Source of the DNA: an uncultured Bacilli bacterium
GTDB taxonomy: Bacteria; Bacillota_I; Bacilli_A; RF39; UBA660
Length of the DNA: 31,224 nucleotides
Direction of reading: 5' to 3'
Assembly (NCBI GenBank): GCA_948999435.1
Contig: CARJCM010000011.1
Coordinates: 1 to 31,224, forward strand
In this document: positions 15,929 to 23,300 of the stretch, one piece after another
How the letters are laid out: every line of letters starts with the position of its first letter
Position numbering within the stretch: the first letter of the stretch is position 1
Made by a program: the position numbers and the translations under genes
The notes under the pieces: generated by a model
What the model saw: the letters and a program-made list of their open reading frames with translations, nothing else
Databases searched by the model: none
What the model was told of the DNA's origin: nothing

Positions 15929-16936
15929 ATGAATGTAATTGTTTCAAATAAATATCAAAATATGTTAGCAACTCTTGATATTGATGTTATTAAAAGCATT
16001 AATGGAGAGTTTGAAGTAGAAGAACTTGTAAATATTTTTACTAATTTTTACTTTAATAAAATGATTATTGATATAACCGCTATTAAAGGTTATCAAAATA
16101 TTAAAAATATTCAAAAATTATCAGTTAATTTTGATATGAGTAAAATAATAATACTTTTAGATGATTCAGCGATGGTTAATAGTGGAAGCTATTTATCAGG
16201 GTTAGTTTCAATGGGAATATATAATTTTACAAGAAATATTAATGCGGTTAAATTTTTAATTGATAATCCTAATTCATATAAAGATGTTGCTCAATATCAT
16301 AATTTAAATAATAGTGATAGTGGTAATGATTCAGTAGTAAATACTTCTTTTGATTCTTTTTCTGGAACAGGTTCAGGTGGACTTAGGATAATTGGTTTTA
16401 AAAATGTAACTGCTCATGCAGGAGCTACTACTTTAGTTTATATGTTAAAAAGACATCTTGAAGTTGCCTATAATGTTGTAGCTTTAGAAGTTGATAGTGA
16501 AGATTTTAAATATTTAAATGATCCAGCTTTAAAATCAACTACTGCTTTAGATTTATCTTATCATATAGCTAATAATCCAGAAGCAGAAGTTATTCTTTTA
16601 GATTTAAATTCTACAGGTCAAGTTAATTTGTGTAATGAAGTTATTTATCTTATTGAACCTGGCCTTATTAAACTTAATAAATTAATTCGAGGAGATAGAG
16701 ATGCTTTTGAAAAACTTAAAGATAAAAAAGTAGTTTTAAATAAAAGTGTATTAAATGCTAAAGATGTTAGTGATTTTGAAAATGAATCTAAATCAAATGT
16801 GTTCTTTAATATACCTTATTTAGATGATAAAAAAGAGCATGAACAAGTATTAGATGATTTTTTAGTAGCTCTTGGGTTCTCGAGACTTAATAGTAGTGGT
16901 TCAGGGAAAACAAAACTATTTAATATTTTTAAATAA
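15929..16936 (+). CDS. TadZ/CpaE-like protein with degenerate P-loop
   Basis: A 335-residue protein. Residues about 1-110 look like an atypical receiver domain with alternating beta-alpha units (MIIDIT, KIIILLDD). After a Ser/Asn/Gly-rich linker comes a MinD/ParA-like domain. Its P-loop region, GFKNVTAHAGATT (from G156), replaces the usual GKTT lysine with alanine. D225 in VILLDLNSTGQ is the Walker B equivalent, and a later IYLIEP strand fits the MinD fold. Receiver plus divergent MinD domain is the architecture of TadZ/CpaE, the cytoplasmic protein that places the Tad pilus machine at the pole; some TadZ proteins have an atypical P-loop. Its position last in the pilin operon supports this. 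GGAGG precedes the ATG. No TadA, TadB, TadC or prepilin peptidase is in the window. Confidence 0.75.
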   Translation: MNVIVSNKYQNMLATLDIDVIKSINGEFEVEELVNIFTNFYFNKMIIDITAIKGYQNIKNIQKLSVNFDMSKIIILLDDSAMVNSGSYLSGLVSMGIYNFTRNINAVKFLIDNPNSYKDVAQYHNLNNSDSGNDSVVNTSFDSFSGTGSGGLRIIGFKNVTAHAGATTLVYMLKRHLEVAYNVVALEVDSEDFKYLNDPALKSTTALDLSYHIANNPEAEVILLDLNSTGQVNLCNEVIYLIEPGLIKLNKLIRGDRDAFEKLKDKKVVLNKSVLNAKDVSDFENESKSNVFFNIPYLDDKKEHEQVLDDFLVALGFSRLNSSGSGKTKLFNIFK

Positions 16937-16964
16937 ATTGCTATTTGTATAGTGATTTTTTTTC
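16935..16964 (+). terminator. Intrinsic terminator closing the pilin-like operon
   Basis: Stem ATTGCTAT/ATAGTGAT (two G-T pairs) with loop TTGT, then eight T and CTTTT. It limits the unit to the four pilin-like genes and the TadZ-like gene. Confidence 0.75.
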
Positions 16965-16992
16965 TTTTATTGTTTTAAAATATGGGTTCCTT

Positions 16993-17001
16993 TGATATAA
17001 T
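16993..17001 (+). promoter_or_regulatory. Extended -10 promoter of the membrane protein-obg unit
   Basis: TGATATAAT, 20 bp before the ATG at 17022, with GAGGAA as ribosome binding site. A TTGTTT at 16970-16975 is spaced 20 bp away and is weak. Confidence 0.65.
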
Positions 17002-17021
17002 ATAACAAAAGAGGAATTTTT

Positions 17022-17798
17022 ATGAAATATTTAAAATGGTTTAAATGGATTTTTAGTGTTTTAATTTTAATCGCTGCGCTTACAGGAATTGTTTGGGGAA
17101 CTATTTATGTTTTAGATAATAATGGCTTGAAAAAAGAACCTAAAAAAGAAATAAAAAAAACAATCGAAAAAGTTACTTCAAATGAAACAGAATCTAATTT
17201 ATCTGAAATTTATAATATTTATTTAAATAATGAAAAACATAAAGTAAAAATGGAATATCAATTATTAACTAAATATGATAGTTCTTTATATGTTCTTTTA
17301 TATGTTTATTTTGATGGTAAAAAAAGTTTGGAAAGAGAAGTGGCTTTTCCAGAAGAAGTAAAAAGAATTCATGATATTTTCTTAAACGAAGAAATAAATG
17401 ATAATATTAAAATTAGTGAATCTTCTTTTCAAATATTGAAAGAAAATGAGACAGAATATTTGTTAGTAAATGTGGGTATAGTTGATGATTCTATTAAACA
17501 TCATTATTATTTAATTAATAATAATGGAGATATTATTAATGATAAAGGAATTCTTGTTAGTGATACTAGTAAAGATTATTTAATGGGGGAGCATGAATTT
17601 AATAATTATTATGATTTAGATAATAAAACTTTGGCTAGGATAGATGGTAATGAAATATTTGCTTTAGAAGAAAAAAAAGAAAAAAAGAAACTTAAATTAA
17701 TTGAATATAAATATTATTTTAAAGATGGTAAATTAAAAAAAGATAAAATTGCTGTTTTTGAAGATATTAAAATAAAGGTAACAGAAGAAAAAGAATAG
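17022..17798 (+). CDS. Membrane-anchored protein of unknown function, coupled to obg
   Basis: A 258-residue protein with one N-terminal membrane helix (residues about 9-31) and a soluble, charged, probably extracytoplasmic domain. The domain has repeated beta-strand/turn sequence (YVLLYVYFDGKKSL, ESSFQILKENETEYLLVNVG, HHYYLINNNGD) and a basic KEKKKLKL patch near the C-terminus. I do not recognise a family; the strand pattern vaguely recalls DUF3298/RsiV-type lipocalin-like extracellular domains, but this is not firm. The stop codon TAG overlaps the AGGTGAT ribosome binding site of obg, so the two are co-transcribed and probably translationally coupled. Confidence 0.65.
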   Translation: MKYLKWFKWIFSVLILIAALTGIVWGTIYVLDNNGLKKEPKKEIKKTIEKVTSNETESNLSEIYNIYLNNEKHKVKMEYQLLTKYDSSLYVLLYVYFDGKKSLEREVAFPEEVKRIHDIFLNEEINDNIKISESSFQILKENETEYLLVNVGIVDDSIKHHYYLINNNGDIINDKGILVSDTSKDYLMGEHEFNNYYDLDNKTLARIDGNEIFALEEKKEKKKLKLIEYKYYFKDGKLKKDKIAVFEDIKIKVTEEKE

Positions 17799-17806
17799 GT
17801 GATAAT

Positions 17807-19081
17807 ATGTTTGTAGATGAACTTACAATTAAAGTGATAGCAGGTAAAGGTGGCGATGGCTGTACTTCTTTTCGTCGAGAAAAATGTGAACCAATGGGTG
17901 GACCAAATGGTGGTAATGGGGGAAAAGGAGCTAGCATTATTTTTCAAGTTGATAAAGGTCTTAAAACTTTAATTGATTTACGATATATGAAAATCATTAA
18001 AGGAAAAAAAGGGGAAAATGGTAGTGGTCAAAATAGAAATGGAGCATCAGCTGAAGATATTATTATTAAAGTTCCAGAAGGAACAACGGTTGTAGATGAA
18101 AGTACTAATTTAGTAATAGCAGATTTAGTTGGGGATATAACTGAAGTGGTTGTCGCTGAAGGTGGCCGCGGTGGACGTGGTAATGTTGCTTTTAAAACTC
18201 AAACTGATACGGCGCCTAAATTTAGTGAACTTGGTGAGCCTGGAGAAGAAAAAATATTAAAAGTTGAACTTAAAATGATTGCTGATGTTGGATTAATTGG
18301 TTTTCCTAGTGTTGGTAAGTCAACTATTTTGTCTAAAATAAGTGCGGCCACTCCTAAAATAGCTAGTTATCATTTTACGACTTTATCTCCTAATCTAGGA
18401 GTTGTAAAATTAAGAGATGGTAGAAGTTTTGTTATGGCAGATCTTCCAGGATTGATTGAGGGAGCTTCAAATGGAGTAGGTTTGGGACATAAATTTTTAA
18501 GACATGCAATGCGTACTAAAATTTTAGCTCATGTTATAGATATGGGAAGTGAAGAAGGTAGAAATCCTATAGATGATTATGCTGCTATTCGTAAAGAAAT
18601 TGAAGAATATAATGATAAATTGGCTAAAAAAACAGAAGTAATACTTGCTAATAAAATGGATTTGCCTAATGCTTTAGATAATTTAAAAGATTTTAAAACT
18701 AAATATCCAGATAAGGATATAATTGCAATAAGTTCAGTTACAAATATAGGTTTTGATGATTTAATGTATAATCTTGCAGACAAACTTGATAAAATATCTA
18801 ATGACCCTTTATATGATGATACTGAGATGCTTAGCCATGTAATGTATAAATTTCAAAATGAAAGACCTTACACTATTACTAAAGATGGTGATGTATGGAT
18901 TTTAGAGGGTAAAGAATTAGAAAAGTTATTTAAAATGACAAGATTTAATGAACCAGAAGCTGTTCTTCGTTTTGCAAGAAAACTAAAAGGTATGGGGGTT
19001 GAAGAAGAACTTGAAAGATTAGGTGCAAAACGGGGCGATGAAGTTCAAATTTGTGATTATATATTTGAATTTAAAGAATAA
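17807..19081 (+). CDS. obgE: Obg/CgtA GTPase
   Basis: A 424-residue essential GTPase that binds the large ribosomal subunit and links ribosome maturation with stress and division. The N-terminal Obg fold (residues 1-157) has its glycine-rich loops, for example GGPNGGNGGKG and GGRGGRGN. The G domain has G1 GFPSVGKS (165-172), G3 DLPGL starting at D212 and G4 NKMD. Residues about 345-424 form the C-terminal OCT domain seen in Firmicutes Obg. The ATG is nine bases after the previous stop. The TAA stop abuts the stop codon of the convergent DUF192 gene with no gap. Confidence 0.98.
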   Translation: MFVDELTIKVIAGKGGDGCTSFRREKCEPMGGPNGGNGGKGASIIFQVDKGLKTLIDLRYMKIIKGKKGENGSGQNRNGASAEDIIIKVPEGTTVVDESTNLVIADLVGDITEVVVAEGGRGGRGNVAFKTQTDTAPKFSELGEPGEEKILKVELKMIADVGLIGFPSVGKSTILSKISAATPKIASYHFTTLSPNLGVVKLRDGRSFVMADLPGLIEGASNGVGLGHKFLRHAMRTKILAHVIDMGSEEGRNPIDDYAAIRKEIEEYNDKLAKKTEVILANKMDLPNALDNLKDFKTKYPDKDIIAISSVTNIGFDDLMYNLADKLDKISNDPLYDDTEMLSHVMYKFQNERPYTITKDGDVWILEGKELEKLFKMTRFNEPEAVLRFARKLKGMGVEEELERLGAKRGDEVQICDYIFEFKE

Positions 19082-19090
19082 TTAATTATT
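19077..19090. other. Palindrome joining two convergent stop codons
   Basis: AATAATTAATTATT is a perfect 14-bp palindrome whose halves hold the TAA of obg and the TAA of the leftward DUF192 gene. It is too AT-rich and short to be a convincing terminator, so the two transcripts probably overlap. Confidence 0.5.
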
Positions 19091-19411
19091 TTCAAAGATA
19101 AGAATAGCACCTATTCTTATTTTTTTGCTGGAATTAGCTGGTAACTCTAAAATACTTGTTTTGTTAATATCATTATTTATTTTAATAATACGATTTTTAT
19201 CTAAATTTTCATATTTATATATGACTTCATTATTTTTGTCTAAACCAATTATATCAATATTTTCTTTCATAAAATAGGTGTGAATAGAATTGCATTTAGG
19301 AAATAACATACCAAAATTAATATTTTTTTGACCAATTAATCCAGTTAATCTTTTATAAAAAGTGTCGGCAATAATAATTTCATAAGTTTTATTGTTAGTC
19401 TTTAAATACAT
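19082..19411 (-). CDS. DUF192 family protein
   Basis: A 109-residue protein matching DUF192: an N-terminal strand region, ADTFYKRLTGLIGQ, then GMLFPKCNSIHTYFMKENIDIIGLDKNNEVI, the family's core GMLF..IHT.FM...ID..FLD pattern, and a C-terminal LELPANSSKKIRIGAILIF. No biochemical function is established for the family; other members often carry a signal peptide, which this one lacks. AGGTGAT lies before the start codon at 19411. It is convergent with obg and divergent from the following gene. Confidence 0.9.
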   Translation of the reverse strand: MYLKTNNKTYEIIIADTFYKRLTGLIGQKNINFGMLFPKCNSIHTYFMKENIDIIGLDKNNEVIYKYENLDKNRIIKINNDINKTSILELPANSSKKIRIGAILIFENN

Positions 19412-19429
19412 AGTATCACCTTTAATAAC

Positions 19430-19438
19430 ATTCTATCA
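19430..19438 (-). promoter_or_regulatory. Leftward extended -10 for the DUF192 gene
   Basis: TGATAGAAT on the minus strand, 18 bp before the start codon. It overlaps the left arm of a 9-bp inverted repeat, TATCATAAA/TTTATGATA (19434-19442 and 19451-19459), that could be an operator. Confidence 0.5.
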
Positions 19439-19476
19439 TAAATTTAGTTTTTTATGATATATTTTATTAATTTTTA

Positions 19477-19505
19477 TTGTCATATTTAGAGATTTGTGCT
19501 AACAT
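19477..19505 (+). promoter_or_regulatory. Rightward promoter for the gene at 19526
   Basis: TTGTCA, a 17-bp spacer and TAACAT with TGC directly ahead of the -10. Confidence 0.75.
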
Positions 19506-19525
19506 TATGGTAGGGAGTGTAAGAA

Positions 19526-20035
19526 ATGAATAAAGAAGTAAATGTTAAGAATAAAAAGTTTGATTTTGATGTGATAAAAAAATTTATAGTAGATAATAAA
19601 AAAACTATTATTGTTTCAGGTGTAGCTTTATTATTAGTAGTAATAGTAATAGTAGGAGCCGTAACTTTATTTGGTAAAAGTCATGCTTTATCTAATAAGA
19701 AACAACAGTATGAAAATACTTTAAAAGATATGGGTAAAGATTTTTATGAGAATTATTATTATGAACGTACTGGAAAAAATGATGAAGAAAGAAAAACATT
19801 TTTAAGCAAATATAGTAGTACAGGAATTAAAATTGATTTAGAAAATTTAGGACGTTATAACGGACAATCTAATAAAGGAAAAGTAGCAGAACTTGTTGAT
19901 CCTGATAATAAAAATGTTTGTGATGCTAAAAATACTAAAGTTATTATTATGCCAAAAGAAGGATATGGCAAGACAGATTATGAAATTAAAGTAGAATTAG
20001 ATTGTGGATTTGAAACAGAGGAAGAAAGTAAGTAA
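19526..20035 (+). CDS. Single-pass membrane protein of unknown function
   Basis: A 169-residue protein with a basic cytoplasmic N-terminus (about 30 residues), one long membrane helix (residues about 32-52, rich in V and I), and an extracytoplasmic domain of about 115 residues. The domain starts with a charged helix (LSNKKQQYENTLKDMGKDFYENYYY) and contains two cysteines, in NVCDAKN and LDCGF, that may form a disulfide. No family is recognised. TAGGGAG lies before the ATG. It stands alone between its own promoter and terminator. Confidence 0.75.
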   Translation: MNKEVNVKNKKFDFDVIKKFIVDNKKTIIVSGVALLLVVIVIVGAVTLFGKSHALSNKKQQYENTLKDMGKDFYENYYYERTGKNDEERKTFLSKYSSTGIKIDLENLGRYNGQSNKGKVAELVDPDNKNVCDAKNTKVIIMPKEGYGKTDYEIKVELDCGFETEEESK

Positions 20036-20050
20036 GCATTACTTTTTTTT
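20030..20050 (+). terminator. Intrinsic terminator overlapping the stop codon
   Basis: Stem AAGTAA/TTACTT with a 3-nt loop, followed by six T. The TAA stop is the end of the left arm. Confidence 0.65.
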
Positions 20051-20099
20051 GAATTTTTTTCTATTAAGTAAAAATGCTACAAGTTATATTTATTAATAA

Positions 20100-20128
20100 T
20101 TGTATATATCTAAAAAATACGTTAATAT
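20100..20128 (+). promoter_or_regulatory. Promoter of the candidate small RNA
   Basis: TTGTAT, a 17-bp spacer and TAATAT, located in the 298-bp gene-free stretch before the giant surface protein gene. Predicted transcription start is near 20135. Confidence 0.5.
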
Positions 20129-20134
20129 TAAGCT

Positions 20135-20212
20135 AGTAGAGTGTTAGGTCCAATCTAATATCTACTTTTTACGGAAGACATTGACTGTAATAGTTAATGT
20201 CATTTTTATTAT
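20135..20212 (+). ncRNA. Candidate small RNA of two hairpins
   Basis: The gene-free stretch 20051-20333 holds a compact unit. After the promoter comes hairpin 1: AGTAGA/TCTACT with an inner TTAG/CTAA stem and loop GTCCAAT, 20135-20166. Hairpin 2 has a 10-bp stem GACATTGACT/AGTTAATGTC with one G-T pair, 20177-20201, followed by ATTTTTATTATT. The second hairpin is a strong terminator, so the expected product is about 70-78 nt. It does not match any riboswitch or RNA family I can recall, and there is no credible open frame in it. It could instead be a short attenuated leader, but the next gene has its own promoter 75 bp downstream. Confidence 0.5.
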
Positions 20213-20285
20213 TCGAAAGTAAAGTTATTAGTGATTATTTTTTTCGATAAAAATGATGAGATTTGTAGAATAATTGAGGGTTATA

Positions 20286-20316
20286 TGTTATAATTGAGAT
20301 AATAGTGGAGTAGTAG
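20286..20316 (+). promoter_or_regulatory. Promoter and initial transcribed region of the giant surface protein gene
   Basis: Extended -10 TGTTATAAT at 20286-20294. The 31-bp block from here to 20316 matches 30029-30059, upstream of the second surface protein gene, at 28 positions, so both genes are probably controlled alike. Confidence 0.75.
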
Positions 20317-20333
20317 AATTTGGAAGTGAAACT

Positions 20334-23300
20334 ATGAAGAAAATAAGTTATATTTTATTTGCATTTATATCATTTATTATCTTTGGTTGTAGTGGATATG
20401 CTATGCCTGTTTTAGAATCTTTAGATATTGAAAATGCAATTATAGAAGATGAATTTGATTCAGAAAAATATGAATATAATGTTTTTATAGATAGTGATTC
20501 TATAAACTTAAATATTGATTATAGTGTTAAGTTAGAAAATTATTATATTATGGGTATTGGTAATCAAACTTTGAAAGTTAATACTAAACATTATATTTCT
20601 TTGATAGATAATGAGGGTAATTTAGCTATTTATACTTTGAATGTCTTAAGAAAATTGCCTTTTTTAAAAAGTATTAGTTTTCAAGAATTAGAGTTTGAGT
20701 TTAATAAAAATGTATTTTCTTATGATTTAGAAGTTGGGGGAGAAATAAAAGATTTGACACCTTTAGTTGAATTAGAAAATAATACAGAATATGAAATAAT
20801 TGGTTCAACTAATTTACATTTGGGTTTAAATAGAATAATAATTAGAGTTAAAGATATTAGTAGTAATTTATATCAAGATTATGTACTTAATGTTAATAGA
20901 ACAGTGAAAAAAGATTTCTCTAGTGTTGGTTCACATGAATATATAATTCCTGAGGATGGTAATTATGAAATAGAGTTATGGGGGGCTGGACCTGAAAACG
21001 CAGGTGGGGCTTATACAAAAGGAATTATTAATTTGAAAGCAGGAGAAAAATTATACTTTTATATAGGAGAACAAGGAAATTGGTGTGGTGTAATGCCATG
21101 TGGTGAAGGCGGCTATAATGGTGGTGGTAATTCTGGCTATTATAGAGGAGCAGGAAATACAAGCGGTAGTGGCGCTACTGATGTTAGACTTGTAAGTGGC
21201 GAATGGAATGATTTAGAATCTTTAAAATCAAGAATAATGGTTGCTGGTGGCGGTGGTTCTAGCGGAACATCTTCTGGTAATGCAGGTGGTCTTATTGGAT
21301 ACCAAAATTATAATAGTGGTTATGTAGGCTATGGTGGTTATGGTGGTACACAAACATCAGGCGGTTCTAAAGCTTCTACTTGGAGTGGAGCAGGAACTCC
21401 TACTTCAGGTGGTTTTGGTTATGGCGGAAACGGAAGCCATTCAGGAAGTAGTGGCTATGGCGGCGGAGGCGGTGGAGGCTACTATGGTGGTGGCGGAGGC
21501 TCTGGGGCTACAAGCGGCGCTTGGGGTGGTGGTGGCGGTTCATCATTTATATCAGGTCATGCTGGTGCTATTGCTATAAATGAAGATGGGACACCGAAAG
21601 TTAATAATTATACAAAAATAGAAGATAGCTATCATTATAGTGGTAAATATTTTACTGATACTTTAATGATTGATGGTCGTGGTTATAAATGGACTACTAG
21701 TGTAGGTAGTTTACTAGCTATGCCTAATCCGAATGGAGATAATTATCCTCAGGGTCATGGTAATGAAAGTGATGGCTATGCAAAAATTAAATATGTTGCT
21801 AGTCATGAAGCAACAGGACTTTCTAATTTAGAAATTAGTGCGGGAACGTTAACACCAAACTTTGAAAGTGGAGTTTATGAATATAATTTACAATTATCAA
21901 CTAAAGAAGAAGAGATTACTATAATGGCAGAAGCTATTGAAGAATGGTCTAATGTTTTAGGTACAGGAACTTTTTTAGTACCAAGCGGTGATAGTAGTTA
22001 TACTATTTCAGTAGTAAATTATGATGGTACAATAATAAATTATGTTATTAATGTTAATAGACCTATTAGTAGTTATAAATTTTTAGATGGTATAAAAATA
22101 AATGGAATTGTTTATGAAGATTTTAAATCAAATGTTTATGAATATGATATAGAACTTGATACAGGAATTGATAATATTAATTTAGAAGCGATACGCCATA
22201 TTACTGGACAAACTGTTTCTGGTGAGGGTACTTTTAAATTTGATACTAATGAAAAAACTCTTACTCTTCTAGCGAAAAGTGAAGATAATACTCAGAATCA
22301 ATTATATACGTTTAATTTTAAAAGAAAGAAAACTTCAGAATTAAAATTAATTTCTACTTCAGTTCCACTTAATTTTACTTCTAATAAATATAATTATGAA
22401 GTGGAAATATTTAATAGTGTTTTTAATCTTAATTTTGTAACAGAAACTTATTTTCCAGATACTATTGTGACAATTTTAGGTAATAAGTATTTAGGGGAAC
22501 AAGAAAATTTAATTACTATAACATCTCATTTAGATGGTGTAGATGATACTATTTATAATATTAAAGTTAAGAAAAAAGAAAATACTAAAATAGAGGAAGT
22601 AATAAACTTTACTGGTAGTGTACAAGAATATATAGTTCCAGTTTCAGGTTATTATGAAATAGAGTTATGGGGTGCTGGGCAAGTAAGTGTCGGTGGAGCT
22701 TATACTAAAGGAAAGATTAAGCTTCTTGCTGGAGAAAAATTGTATTTCCAAGTTGGAGGACAAGGAAAAGAATGTCCTGATAAAACTTGCATTGGTGGTT
22801 ATAATGGTGGTGGAGATTCAGGAAATTATAACGGCTCTGGTTCTCAATCGGGAAGTGGTGCGACTGATGTTAGACTTATCGGTGGCGATTGGAATAATGT
22901 TGATAGTTTAAAATCAAGAATAATGGTTGCTGGTGGTAGTGGTGAATATGGTACTGTTTCCTCAGGCCACGCAGGAGGTCTTTTGGGATACCAAAATTAT
23001 AATAGTGGTTATGCTGGCTATGGTGGTTATGGTGGCACACAAATATCAGGTGGTTCCAGGGCTTCTACTTGGAGTGGCACAGTAGCAGCAACATCAGGTG
23101 GTTTTGGTTACGGCGGAAATGGCGGCAGATCCAAAGTTAATGGCTTCGGCGGCGGTGGTGGCGGTGGCTACTATGGTGGTGGCGGAGGCTCTGGCGCGAA
23201 CACTGGTGCTTGGGGTGGTGGCGGCGGTTCGTCATTTATTTCAGGTCATGCTGGTGCTATTGCTATAAATTTAGATGGCACACCAAAAGTAAGTAATTAC

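Noticed and set aside
20051..20333. Known riboswitch in the gap before the giant gene
   Set aside because: I compared by eye with preQ1, guanidine-II, c-di-GMP-I, fluoride and T-box patterns and saw no match. A terminator and a second promoter separate the element from the gene.
21331..21579. 82-codon alternate-frame protein rich in V, A, L and M
   Set aside because: It is a frame-shifted reading of the glycine-rich tract (GGN codons read as GTG/GCG-type). The main frame continues unbroken on both sides.
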